From: a virus
Direction: 5' to 3' (one strand)
Virus record (IMG/VR): IMGVR_UViG_3300012000_002192
Coordinates: 1-64,000 of that record
DNA: 64,000 bases
In this document: positions 42,615 to 51,812 of the stretch, piece after piece
How positions within the stretch are numbered: the first letter of the stretch is position 1
Layout of the letters: the number at the start of each line of letters is the position of its first letter
Translations under genes and position numbers: made by a program
The notes under the pieces: generated by a model
What the model was told of the DNA's origin: nothing
The model's database searches: none
The model's input: only the letters and a program-made list of their open reading frames with translations

Positions 42615-45600
42615 TTATAGATGAAAAAAATCGAAAAGCGAAGCCGGCGCTGCTGGTGGTGTTTTTTTAGGGGGATCCTGACCAACGACTACTGGTTTAC
42701 TTGGTTCACTATCAGCGTCTGATAAATATTTATTTATACTTGATGAATCTCCTTTTATTGACTTTAGAACCGATACAGCTGTTTTAATTTCTTTGATAAG
42801 TTCTTCAAACTTAGGATTATAATTTCTTGCACCTGAATTAGACTCAACTTTGACCTTTTTAGCTGAAAAGAGGTCTTTGGTTACAACAGGAGAAATCCTC
42901 CTTTCTGGGTTGTAAGTGCCTGATGAAACCTCTGATGTGATTTTTGCGAGTTCCTTGAGGTCTTTAAGTTTAAGTATCTTTATAGCCCTACCCAGTTTGA
43001 GTAGAGCATTGGCCATTGCGTCATAACCCTTAGCTAACTTTATCATTTTTTTCGAATAAGAGGATATTGGGTCATTTCCTGTCAAGTCTCTAAGGAAATT
43101 TCCCCCAGAGTTACTTCTCTCAATTTCTGCAATCTTTTTCACCACATATGCAAAGTCTATCAAGTTCTTCCCTACTTTTGCCATGAAGTTTGGATCTATC
43201 TTCATGTCAAATGCCTTTCTACCTGAATACATTATCCAAGCAACTTTAACTAATTTTTTAGCCGCTTTGGCCACAGTATCATCCGAACGAGATTCCATTA
43301 AAGCGGACGCTCCGGCAAATCCAAGACCCAGTAATGGATTCACTGCGGTAAGACCAATCATTAGAGCAGATTTTAATTTGCTTTCACCTGATAATGACTC
43401 TAGTTGTTTTTGTAAGAAAAAATATCTCAGTAAATTTTTGGACAAATTTGTTACCCATTCTGAAGGCAGACTATACGAAAAGAATTTTTTATTGTGCCAT
43501 AGAATTTGAGCCACATTTGCCATTTGAATCGCTATGTCCTTTGGTAAGCTAAGGTCTTTTCTTACTTTAACTGTTTTACTTAAACTAACTTTTGCTAGAC
43601 CAAAACCCACACTGGCCTCTGTGGTAACAGTCTTTTCAGACACAAGCATTTTATCTAATTGAAGAGCAAGTTTTGCAAACTCGAGTATGTTAATCTTAAC
43701 TCCTTTTATCCAGTTTAGAGAAATAGTGAATCCAAATGACTTCCTGTTTTTATAAAATGCATTAGCTACCACGGCCATCGATACTGCAGCAGATGCTACA
43801 CCTTTAGACAAATAAGCAAAATAATCCGTTGATAGACCTTTTTTGTCTAACATCTCAAAGATACCAACAAAAGACTCTATTGCTTGTTTTATTCCTGTTC
43901 CCCACTTTTTGGATGGATAATTGGTGAACTGAATTTTGCTATTAGAAAGTATACTACCTGATCCTACAATTGCCCTAGTTACAGCTAAGATACCCCAAAT
44001 CATGTCTTCAACGGCGTCTTTCCCTGACGAAAACCACCCACCCCCTTCACTTAGTGTTTTAAATACTGGAGCAAATGCTCCAATCGCTAATCCAACACCT
44101 TCTGCCCATTTTTTAGGGGGACCGTCTTTAAAAACTGCTTTATTTTTAGCAAAAAACGCAGCCGCTGCTACTATACCTTGTGAAGTAATCTTGATGGCTT
44201 TTACAAAATCTTTTGGAGATACTCCGCTAGCACCAAAAGCTTTGAAGACGGCTGCTTTCACTAACATAGCGTAAACTGGACCAAAGGCACCTATGGCTAA
44301 AGATACACCCTCGGCCCATTTTTTCGAAGGACCGCCTTTATATGTTCCTTTTGCTAATATTTTATCAACAGCTATAATAGAGTTAGCCACCGATACCAAC
44401 ATTTTTTGACCTTCTTTAAAAGGATCTGGTCCACCAAAGAAGCCAGAGATTTTACCGGCGATTGCCACAGCACCTAAAATTAGTATGATTGGAGTAAAAG
44501 TTGCGTAGAGTAAGACAACTCCTGCGGCCCATTGACCAAAGTTCGCATTATATTTGCCCTTTGATAGGATATTTGACACATCGACTATACTATTTGCTAC
44601 TTTTTTAAGAAGCGGGAAGCCAGCATAAAAGAAAGGATTAAGAACGTTTAGACCTAGCACAATAATACCTGCCGTAAAGGCACCTAAAGTTAGTGCTACG
44701 GATGCGGACCAACCAATACTTGGATATTTGTTGTATTTTCCGGCAGATAAAATGGCGTCAGCGCCAACAATTGCAACTGCTACCAACATAATTGCTGCAA
44801 GACCGGCTAAGAAAACTAAAGCCTGTGGGCCAAATACGGCTGAACCTAATGCCAAAGCACCTACTCCGAATGCTGTAAGTGCTAATGCTACGCCAAGACC
44901 CCATTTTACCGAGGGATATTTATTGTATTTGCCTATGTTTAGAATAAGTGAAGTAAGTGCTATTACACCGGCTAAAATCACAATCACTAAGCCTCCTTTG
45001 AGAGCATCTAATGGGTTGATTAGAATATTTATGATTTTTACAGCAATTGCCATAGCAATAGCAACTATGGCAATTGCGATTCCAAAGAAAATTATTCTAA
45101 ATATTGTTGAAAAGGTTAATTTGTCAAATGATTTGGAAAATTTTGCAAAAATCCAACTAGATACCGCAACTGCCAGTGATATTAAAGTGAAAAGAATTGG
45201 TAGTAAGATTACTTTCTTAAAACTTATATCACCCAATATTTTAAGAGCAAAAGCAGCTACGATTGTGATGATACCAATAGCAATACCTACGAGTGCAATT
45301 TTTACAATTGTCATAAAAGTTATTTTTCCTAAACTGAGGATCACTTTGTCTTGGCCAAAGATATAAGCAGAAGCAGCAACGGCAAGTGATATTAACGTCA
45401 ATAAAAGCGGTAGTAGAATCACTGTTTTAAGATCAAGATTTTTCAGATTCTTTATCGCGTATGACATCACAAAGGTTATTGCTCCAATTGCTACTCCGAG
45501 TAATAAAATTTTGAACATAGTTGCCCAACTTAGTTTATCAAATGATGACTTGAAAACGGCGAAAATTTTAGCAGCCATTGCGATACCAAGTGCAATTGCT

Positions 45601-46814
45601 ACCATAGCAAATGGCAGTGCTAATATAGCCACAAGAGCAAACGGACCTAATGAGTTTATCAGCTTACCTATACCCATTGATACAACAGCAAACATACCGG
45701 CAATCAATATCGCGGTCACTGCTTGTCTGAAGCCAATTGGTTGTATCATTTGTAGCACTTTTGAGGATAACGCAATTCCTGCAGATATGGCAACCATTAT
45801 AATTGGTAATATTAGAGCCATGGCTGCAACTTTTCCAATACCAATGCTCTGAGTTTTAAATCCAAATCCACTCCCTGATGCCTCAGTTGTGGTGGTAAAT
45901 GCGGTAATAAGACCAGCGATGCCTTTTGCGACAACAGCAAACATCACGGCTATAAGGGTTATTGTAATTAGTTGAGTTATTTTAAGAGGCACTACTAGTG
46001 ATAAAATTTTTGAAGATATCATAATACCTATTGAACTGGTAATCATCAACAGCGGAACCATAACTAAGGCACCCATAAAGGCGGTCATATCTAATTTTTG
46101 AGTTTTTATCGTAATGCCCTCGAATCCAACCTCCTGTGACGTCATTAGAGATGATATCAGTTTACCAATTGCTGGTGCTACTAAAACAAATAGTAAAGCT
46201 ATTACGGCGGCTGTCAGGGCTTGTTTAATGGAAATTGGTGTTATTTTTGACAATAATTTTGATGAGATCATCGTTGCTAGTGACATTGTGACCATGATAA
46301 GAGAAGTCGTAAGAGCCTCTTTTATCGTTAGTGGGCCACCAGATGCGCCTTTTATTTTTGCAACCCTCTCAAAAGCAAAGGCCACCAATACGATACCTAT
46401 TCCTAATGCGATAACTGACATAATATTAACTTTGCCAACTAATTTAAAGGCCATTCCTATGGCTAATACCGCCACAGCAATTAATAGAATAGTAGCCAGT
46501 CCCTTTTTTAGAGCCCCTGTTTTTTTTGGATCACCTGCATCGGTCATTGGGTCTTTAGGGTCTCCGGTCTTTTTTTCTGTCTCTTTTTTCTTTGCTAAGG
46601 CAATTAGCGTTTTTTGGTTTTTTAGGATTTCTTGAGTATCAGTCTTAATTGATTGGATTTCAACCGAAATTTGTTCCAGTGATTTGCCAAAATCACCTGA
46701 TTGAACTGCTTCTCCAACATTAGATTTTGCTTCGCCACTTTTTTGTAGTGCCTCTACAAGTGCCTCCAGACCTACTCCGATATTGTCTAATGCTTTTAAT
46801 AATTGTTTATCCAT
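42615..46814 (-). CDS. gp29: Tape-measure candidate: 1399-aa repetitive hydrophobic tail protein
   Basis: The N-terminus (1-75) is a coiled coil and a Lys/Asp/Pro linker follows. Residues about 105-600 hold many hydrophobic helices in ~80-residue repeats (pattern ...ISAGIALSSKVL...PIGFRQAVTAILIAGMFAVV...). Residues about 600-1000 hold about six repeats with GKYNKYPS-x-x-W-x-x-GVALAL. The C-terminus is helical with a Pro-rich linker and ends SLFDFFHL. Size, hydrophobic repeats and a position among tail genes fit a tape-measure protein, which sets tail length and is ejected ahead of DNA. It could instead be another ejected membrane protein. A TATATATA element lies about 20 bp upstream. Confidence 0.65.
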   Translation of the reverse strand: MDKQLLKALDNIGVGLEALVEALQKSGEAKSNVGEAVQSGDFGKSLEQISVEIQSIKTDTQEILKNQKTLIALAKKKETEKKTGDPKDPMTDAGDPKKTGALKKGLATILLIAVAVLAIGMAFKLVGKVNIMSVIALGIGIVLVAFAFERVAKIKGASGGPLTIKEALTTSLIMVTMSLATMISSKLLSKITPISIKQALTAAVIALLFVLVAPAIGKLISSLMTSQEVGFEGITIKTQKLDMTAFMGALVMVPLLMITSSIGIMISSKILSLVVPLKITQLITITLIAVMFAVVAKGIAGLITAFTTTTEASGSGFGFKTQSIGIGKVAAMALILPIIMVAISAGIALSSKVLQMIQPIGFRQAVTAILIAGMFAVVSMGIGKLINSLGPFALVAILALPFAMVAIALGIAMAAKIFAVFKSSFDKLSWATMFKILLLGVAIGAITFVMSYAIKNLKNLDLKTVILLPLLLTLISLAVAASAYIFGQDKVILSLGKITFMTIVKIALVGIAIGIITIVAAFALKILGDISFKKVILLPILFTLISLAVAVSSWIFAKFSKSFDKLTFSTIFRIIFFGIAIAIVAIAMAIAVKIINILINPLDALKGGLVIVILAGVIALTSLILNIGKYNKYPSVKWGLGVALALTAFGVGALALGSAVFGPQALVFLAGLAAIMLVAVAIVGADAILSAGKYNKYPSIGWSASVALTLGAFTAGIIVLGLNVLNPFFYAGFPLLKKVANSIVDVSNILSKGKYNANFGQWAAGVVLLYATFTPIILILGAVAIAGKISGFFGGPDPFKEGQKMLVSVANSIIAVDKILAKGTYKGGPSKKWAEGVSLAIGAFGPVYAMLVKAAVFKAFGASGVSPKDFVKAIKITSQGIVAAAAFFAKNKAVFKDGPPKKWAEGVGLAIGAFAPVFKTLSEGGGWFSSGKDAVEDMIWGILAVTRAIVGSGSILSNSKIQFTNYPSKKWGTGIKQAIESFVGIFEMLDKKGLSTDYFAYLSKGVASAAVSMAVVANAFYKNRKSFGFTISLNWIKGVKINILEFAKLALQLDKMLVSEKTVTTEASVGFGLAKVSLSKTVKVRKDLSLPKDIAIQMANVAQILWHNKKFFSYSLPSEWVTNLSKNLLRYFFLQKQLESLSGESKLKSALMIGLTAVNPLLGLGFAGASALMESRSDDTVAKAAKKLVKVAWIMYSGRKAFDMKIDPNFMAKVGKNLIDFAYVVKKIAEIERSNSGGNFLRDLTGNDPISSYSKKMIKLAKGYDAMANALLKLGRAIKILKLKDLKELAKITSEVSSGTYNPERRISPVVTKDLFSAKKVKVESNSGARNYNPKFEELIKEIKTAVSVLKSIKGDSSSINKYLSDADSEPSKPVVVGQDPPKKTPPAAPASLFDFFHL

Positions 46815-46832
46815 AAAAAACAGAAATTTTCA

Positions 46833-46847
46833 AAGTATATATAAAAA
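46833..46847 (-). promoter_or_regulatory. Candidate promoter for the tape-measure candidate
   Basis: On the minus strand TTTTTATATATACTT lies about 20 bp before the ATG at 46814. A second TATATA element at 46863-46874 serves the divergent gene. Confidence 0.45.
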
Positions 46848-46892
46848 CCACAATATCTCTGATTAATATATACAATAAAAGAAGATTTAATT

Positions 46893-47324
46893 ATGAAAAT
46901 TAGAAAAATCTTCAGGAAGTATCTTCTACCTGATTTAGATACTAGTGAGACTCAAAAACCAATCGAAAAATTGAGCTCAGAGACAGTTGCTGTTAGTCGA
47001 GTCATCACACCTTTTCCTGTTCATAACAAAGATTTTATGCTACTTTCGAAGTGCTCGGTGAGTCAAAAAATAAACGAACTTATCGAATCGAAAATTGTTA
47101 TTATTTGTAATTTACACGATAGAGATGGTAAGTTTGGACTTAGAATCGTAAATTTAGAGGTTGACTACGGAACCGAATCAGTTTTAGTTATTATGACCGG
47201 TGGAGTTGTCCATCCGCTAGAGGATAAATTTTTATATAATTTAATATATAATCTGCAAAAAAATCAGTATTCACTTGAAGAACATGATGAATATTTTGAA
47301 AAAATAGAAGTAGATGAAAATTAA
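46893..47324 (+). CDS. Hypothetical protein, 143 aa
   Basis: A basic N-terminus is followed by a compact alpha/beta domain (about 30-125) with no recognised motif. It overlaps the next, capsid-tagged gene by 11 bp and is preceded by TTAATATATACA, so the two form a small operon. Confidence 0.6.
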   Translation: MKIRKIFRKYLLPDLDTSETQKPIEKLSSETVAVSRVITPFPVHNKDFMLLSKCSVSQKINELIESKIVIICNLHDRDGKFGLRIVNLEVDYGTESVLVIMTGGVVHPLEDKFLYNLIYNLQKNQYSLEEHDEYFEKIEVDEN

Positions 47325-47637
47325 AAAATATACTCAATTTATTAATGAGATATCAGGAACGGAGATTCCTCAAAAGGCTCAAGGTAGTTATTTCGGACCG
47401 GCTTATGGTGATACGGTTAGTCCAAATACAATTAATAAATCACACACTGGGCTTAAACAGGTGCATAATTTTCAAAATCCTGATTCAAAGAATGATTTAA
47501 CAAGTGACCTCTTTTTTGGAGATGATTATAACAGCATACTTACAGAATATCTTAAAGCCGGTGGTAGTCGGGCCGATTTAAGTGGCGAGGAGTCAGAAGA
47601 TATCTCAATAATGTTAAATTTTTTAAAAGAAAAGTAG
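47314..47637 (+). CDS. Small capsid-tagged protein, 107 aa
   Basis: It starts MKIKKYTQFINE|IS, almost superimposable on the T4 internal-protein tag MKTYQEFIAE|A and on the 118-aa protein's MAKIRNYQGFINE|GF. After the presumed cleavage site the protein is hydrophilic, rich in Gly, Ser, Asn and Asp, and probably partly disordered. It is a candidate internal head protein of unknown activity. Confidence 0.68.
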   Translation: MKIKKYTQFINEISGTEIPQKAQGSYFGPAYGDTVSPNTINKSHTGLKQVHNFQNPDSKNDLTSDLFFGDDYNSILTEYLKAGGSRADLSGEESEDISIMLNFLKEK

Positions 47638-47640
47638 TTT

Positions 47641-47651
47641 TTTATATATAC
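47641..47651 (+). promoter_or_regulatory. Candidate promoter for the 438-aa gene
   Basis: TTTATATATAC lies 24 bp before the ATG at 47676. Confidence 0.45.
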
Positions 47652-47675
47652 GATTGATAAAAACAGAAATCAATT

Positions 47676-48992
47676 ATGAGTAGATTATTAACCTTAAATT
47701 CCGTCGAAGACGATAATATAATTAATGACATCCTAAACGATGAACTAATTATAATTGAAGATATACAGGGTTCAAAAATCTGGGTTAACTGGGATGGTCA
47801 TAATTTTCAAATCAGAACAAAATCAGTCAATGGTGAGAAAATCAATCTTGTCGACTTGGCAATGCAGAATTATTATAATCCTGTTTTTGATTATCTAAAT
47901 AGTTTAGAACAGAGAGTTAAAAGTTTGCTTAATAGAAAGTGGTGGTTTTGCTTTGAATATTTCCCTGATGAGCAACCGGCTAACATCCAGTATAGTAGAG
48001 TTCCCCAAAATGGACTTGTACTTACTTCTATTTATAAACAGGGTAAATATGGTTTTCAAATCGATGAAATCGGTGAGTATGCTAGACTTTTCCAAGTTGA
48101 TTCAATTCCTGTTATCTATCAAGGTAGATTAACCGAAACTATGAAAGAGGCAATACTTTATTTCTTAAATACATCAGAACATGATTTAGAATTTGTTTTT
48201 GGAGAGAAGTCATTCTCTTTCTTCTTTTACAAGATTCTAAACCCAAGTATTCAAAATTCCTTTTTAATGGAAAACGAATTTCAAAATAATTTACAAAAAT
48301 TAATAATTAAAAGTAAGACTAAAGATATCTCTTTTGAACTATTAAATCCACTTTATAGAAGAGCCGATGATTCAAACTCAACAGAATTTGTTGAAATCTA
48401 TACACTAATATTGGTAAATTTTCTTAATTTTTGCCAGTCTATTAATTTAGAAGATATCAAAATCAAAGGTGAAAATTTTGAAGAGATGTATATTTTTTTG
48501 ATGTCAAAGTTGTTTAATCTCTACATTAATCAAGTTAAAGATGATATTGAAAATTTTGATTTTGTGGTTCCTAAGTTTTTCGATAAAGATAAATTTAAAA
48601 TAAACACACAATTAATAAAAAATAAACTTACAATTGAATACCTGTCATACTCTGATAAATTTGAATACATATTCAAAGTGATTCTTGGAAGCTTTAGTAA
48701 AAAAAGAAAAAAACCAATCGGAATTTTTTCAGACAACACAGTTATCTTATTCAATAAATTTGTAGACCAAATCAGGTCTTATATAGATAAATATTTACAA
48801 AGAGTTCAAGAAATCGAACTTGGAAAAGTTGGACTTTTAGATTTTAGCGACTTCTTTGATATAAAATATGATGTAGATTCAACTGATCAAGTTTATCCAG
48901 ATGTTTATAGTGAATTTGAAAAAACTCCTGAATCAGACAAAAAGGGTGTTAAGTCTAAAAAGAGTAAACTATCTACAGGTGGTAAAAAATAA
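47676..48992 (+). CDS. Hypothetical protein, 438 aa, with a faint ligase-like nucleotidyltransferase pattern
   Basis: Residues 25-120 loosely follow the RNA/DNA-ligase nucleotidyltransferase order. IIEDIQGSKIWVNWDG sits where E-K-x-D-G motif I is expected, followed by FQIRTKS, and WWFCFEYF (about 90-97) resembles motif III. But the motif I lysine is replaced (EDIQG), so an active enzyme is doubtful. The rest is helical with a Lys-rich tail. This is a weak structural guess; otherwise unknown. Confidence 0.6.
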   Translation: MSRLLTLNSVEDDNIINDILNDELIIIEDIQGSKIWVNWDGHNFQIRTKSVNGEKINLVDLAMQNYYNPVFDYLNSLEQRVKSLLNRKWWFCFEYFPDEQPANIQYSRVPQNGLVLTSIYKQGKYGFQIDEIGEYARLFQVDSIPVIYQGRLTETMKEAILYFLNTSEHDLEFVFGEKSFSFFFYKILNPSIQNSFLMENEFQNNLQKLIIKSKTKDISFELLNPLYRRADDSNSTEFVEIYTLILVNFLNFCQSINLEDIKIKGENFEEMYIFLMSKLFNLYINQVKDDIENFDFVVPKFFDKDKFKINTQLIKNKLTIEYLSYSDKFEYIFKVILGSFSKKRKKPIGIFSDNTVILFNKFVDQIRSYIDKYLQRVQEIELGKVGLLDFSDFFDIKYDVDSTDQVYPDVYSEFEKTPESDKKGVKSKKSKLSTGGKK

Positions 48993-49024
48993 AAACTTAG
49001 GCTAAAAAACAAGATATAAATCCT

Positions 49025-50245
49025 ATGCTGATGGATTTATCTTACCACAAAACAAATCTTATCGATAACCTTAAAAATAAAAAGACCCTACTACAATTTT
49101 TACCACATTGTTTATTCGAAATCTCTAAAAAAAAAATTATTCAATTTCGAGATTCTAAAATAAAGTCTAGTTATCTAATAGACCTGGTACACACTCTTAT
49201 GTTGAAATATTATTTTAAGCAAGAAAATAAATTTGTTATCAATGCACAGGTGTTAAAAGAAAAATACGGTTATCAATATAAACTTTACATTGATTGGCTT
49301 ATTGAAAATCAAATCATCATTCTTAAAAAAAACTATAAAGCCGGGGTTTCATCACGGATATATGGTCTAAATCCTCTGGTATTTAAGGGGCAAATCAAAA
49401 GATTCAATAATTCTGATAAATTCTTATTAAAGAAATTTAAAAGAAGAATCTTTGATACCACAGATCCAACTGATGATGTAAAATCCTCTATCGATGTCCA
49501 AGTTAGGCAAAAATTAATTTCTGACCTTTTTTCTGTGACTATTGATGTCGAGAGAAGCGTTTTTTATTTAGACCTACTTAAAAACGAAGACCGTGATAAT
49601 TATAATAGAAATATTTATTCTATTGAGTCAATAAATTCTAAGCATTTATTCTATCATTTTGATAATTATGGTCGATTACATACCAACTTTACCATATTAA
49701 AATCTTTTATTAGAAAAAATTGTTTAGAAATCGACGGCGAATCAACCGGGGAAATTGATATAAAAAATAGCCAACCACTTTTTCTTTGGAAATTAATCCA
49801 TCAACACGACCTCCTGTGGGTTGATAAAGAAGAAGTTAATTTCTTTAAAAATCTAACCTTATCTGGAAATTTCTATGAATATTGGGGAAAAATATTAGAA
49901 GAGAAAAATCGAAAATTAGTAAAGCAAATGACTTATAAAGTACTTTTTGGACTTAATCGACACAATTCAAAAGCTGATATTAGCTTTAGTCAAATTTTTC
50001 CAACAATACATAAATTCATTAAATTTTATAAAAAAGAATGCGGTGGTTATAAGGTCTTAGCACATGATTTACAGAAAGCCGAATCTAATCTAATCTTTAA
50101 TAACATCATTAAAAAAATTAACTTAATTTATCCAGATATAAAATTAATCACCATTCACGATAGCATCATATATCAAAAAAAGTGGCATAACGAAGTAAAA
50201 CAAATTTTTGATGCAGAAATTAATAGGGAGTTTCACCTAATTTAA
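49025..50245 (+). CDS. Polymerase-like protein with family A-type motifs
   Basis: This 406-residue protein has an N-terminal region with a likely winged helix (about 40-120). It then has GRLHTNFTILKSFIRKNCL (about 216-234), GEIDIKNSQPLFLWKLI (about 243-259), KQMTYKVLFGLNRHN (about 302-316) and a C-terminal ITIHDSIIY (about 382-390). The order Asp-containing strand, Lys/Tyr helix, then His-Asp-Ser resembles motifs A, B and C of family A DNA polymerases and single-subunit RNA polymerases. Proteins with this HTN ... DI-x-NSQP ... HDS pattern occur in phages and mobile elements without a settled function. Activity is inference. Confidence 0.65.
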   Translation: MLMDLSYHKTNLIDNLKNKKTLLQFLPHCLFEISKKKIIQFRDSKIKSSYLIDLVHTLMLKYYFKQENKFVINAQVLKEKYGYQYKLYIDWLIENQIIILKKNYKAGVSSRIYGLNPLVFKGQIKRFNNSDKFLLKKFKRRIFDTTDPTDDVKSSIDVQVRQKLISDLFSVTIDVERSVFYLDLLKNEDRDNYNRNIYSIESINSKHLFYHFDNYGRLHTNFTILKSFIRKNCLEIDGESTGEIDIKNSQPLFLWKLIHQHDLLWVDKEEVNFFKNLTLSGNFYEYWGKILEEKNRKLVKQMTYKVLFGLNRHNSKADISFSQIFPTIHKFIKFYKKECGGYKVLAHDLQKAESNLIFNNIIKKINLIYPDIKLITIHDSIIYQKKWHNEVKQIFDAEINREFHLI

Positions 50246-50253
50246 CTGGTATA

Positions 50254-50269
50254 TTTTAATATATACTGA
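50254..50269 (+). promoter_or_regulatory. Candidate promoter element deciding a GTG start
   Basis: TTTTAATATATACTGA ends directly before the GTG at 50270. The next gene has no nearby in-frame ATG, and this element supports the GTG start. Confidence 0.4.
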
Positions 50270-50812
50270 GTGATTGATTTAAACAACCCAGACTTATCTT
50301 TTATATTATTGTCTTCTAAAAAAATAGATGATTTAATTTCCGTTCTTTATACTAAAGAATTTCAGGTCACTCCAATTAAGGGGTACTATAGAGGAAACTA
50401 TGAAGATTCTGTGATTGCTTGGGGAAATTTCGACAATGACCAGTTAAGAAACGAAATTATTTTTCTACTTGATATCTTTAATCAAGACTCTGGATTTATT
50501 AAATACTTTGCACACACCGAAGTTATGAAGATATTTAGAGATGGTCAAGAAAGACCTATGTCTCAGACTATGTATAACACAGATGATGATAATATGTCTT
50601 ATTTAGTTAATGGACTTAGCTTTTCGTTTGTTGAAAAAAGGAGGTATTGGAGTCCAAAAAGTGTGGATGAGTTAAAAACAGGAATGATAGTGGAGTATTT
50701 TAACAACAATCGATGGAATCAGAAAGTGGTAAAAAATCCAAAACAAGAATGGTCTGATATGTGGTCGCTTTTAAGTAAGTATGATAAACTTAGAGTTGCC
50801 TCAAAAAATTAA
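50270..50812 (+). CDS. Hypothetical protein, 180 aa (GTG start)
   Basis: The N-terminal part (about 10-95) has an alpha/beta pattern with LSSKKIDDLISVLYTKEFQV and YYRGNYEDSVIAWG. The C-terminal 60 residues include a short SH3-like segment (LKTGMIVEYFNNNRWNQKVV). No family recognised. The GTG start is chosen because it is the first codon after the promoter-like element. It ends at the start of the convergent 69-aa gene. Confidence 0.6.
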   Translation: MIDLNNPDLSFILLSSKKIDDLISVLYTKEFQVTPIKGYYRGNYEDSVIAWGNFDNDQLRNEIIFLLDIFNQDSGFIKYFAHTEVMKIFRDGQERPMSQTMYNTDDDNMSYLVNGLSFSFVEKRRYWSPKSVDELKTGMIVEYFNNNRWNQKVVKNPKQEWSDMWSLLSKYDKLRVASKN

Positions 50813-51022
50813 TCATCTTTGAAAATTATCTAAAAAGTTCTTTTCACTATTTGAAAGGGAATCAATTCCGTTTTTTGATATTTTGTCCAATATAGAGTCT
50901 AATTTTTTTTGTCTTTTAGACTTAAATTCAATAAACTCTTCGTCAGTCAAAGACCTCTTTTTAGAAGATGAAGTTTTAGTAAAAGATGTCCTAATCCAAT
51001 CCCAAAATCTAGAAAACATCAT
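50813..51022 (-). CDS. Small basic protein with rhomboid-tail-like motif, 69 aa
   Basis: The last 30 residues (KKLDSILDKISKNGIDSLS then NSEKNFLD) match the short helical motif found at the C-terminus of Bacteroidota rhomboid-type membrane proteins, and a similar motif ends the 143-aa protein at 60006. The gene overlaps the upstream glycosyltransferase by 14 bp. Function unknown. Confidence 0.6.
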   Translation of the reverse strand: MMFSRFWDWIRTSFTKTSSSKKRSLTDEEFIEFKSKRQKKLDSILDKISKNGIDSLSNSEKNFLDNFQR

Positions 51023-51770
51023 ATTTATTTTTCATACCATTTTTTGGAACATCTTGATATAAGATTTTTCTCATTTCTTCTTTACTCATATTCTTATAAG
51101 TATTGTGTAGTGTAAGATTTTTTTGATAATCCTGCATATTAGGAGCCGGTCTGTTGTGATGCAGGTGAAAACACCTAAAATCTTGTTGTTTCCATTTTAG
51201 AAAATGTTCTACTTTAATCGAAACAAAATCATCTTCTGCGCCCCATCCTACAAACCTTTCATTCCAACCACCAATTTTGTTAATGGCTTCTTTTCTAAAA
51301 ATACAGATACCTCCACAAATTGGAACTTTTTGATGGTCAGTTTCTCCTCGGCCTGGTCGAGTAATAGCAAATAAGTTTTCTAATGGTAGAGATGATTCGT
51401 CGGGTTGTAGGTCAATTACCGACTTATATGGATTTACCATTTCATATTGTTCTAACATTTTTAGACTTTCAATAAATTCTTGTGGATTCATTATTAAGTC
51501 AGAGTCTGCAAAAACCACAATATTAGATTTTGCCATTTTAGTAGCATAGTTAAATGACCAAGATTTATTATACGGTTGATTTGTTCTAAGAAATAGATGC
51601 CTACATTTTAGATTTAAGTGTGAAATTTTAGAATGTTTATCCTGTTCAACAACGATAATATCAACATTTTGAAAACCATTAATCCAATCAAGAACTCTCC
51701 TTAGATTTTGTAGTCTATCGGGTTGATGGCGATAACCTATGATGTAAGTAAATGAATAGGGACTTGACAT
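51009..51770 (-). CDS. Glycosyltransferase, GT2/GT7-C-like
   Basis: This 253-residue GT-A-fold enzyme starts with YIIGYRHQPDRL and has the metal-binding FADSDLIM (DxD-type, about 93-100). Its second half contains ICGGICIFRKEAINKIGGWNERFVGWGAEDDF (about 148-180), the acceptor-site box of chondroitin-polymerase and galactosyltransferase type C-terminal domains. It would transfer a sugar from a nucleotide sugar to a glycan. With the sulfotransferase and four-domain glycosyltransferase upstream it forms a glycan cassette on the minus strand. Confidence 0.85.
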   Translation of the reverse strand: MSSPYSFTYIIGYRHQPDRLQNLRRVLDWINGFQNVDIIVVEQDKHSKISHLNLKCRHLFLRTNQPYNKSWSFNYATKMAKSNIVVFADSDLIMNPQEFIESLKMLEQYEMVNPYKSVIDLQPDESSLPLENLFAITRPGRGETDHQKVPICGGICIFRKEAINKIGGWNERFVGWGAEDDFVSIKVEHFLKWKQQDFRCFHLHHNRPAPNMQDYQKNLTLHNTYKNMSKEEMRKILYQDVPKNGMKNKYDVF

Positions 51771-51812
51771 AGAATTTTTTTTATTATTATAGGTAGTGAC
51801 TATAATTTTGTT

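Noticed and set aside
44728-46635. Several long plus-strand open frames (for example 45511-45852 and 46114-46635) over the tape-measure candidate
   Set aside because: They are antisense shadows of a repetitive Ala/Ile/Val-rich gene; their products are low-complexity and lack own promoters.
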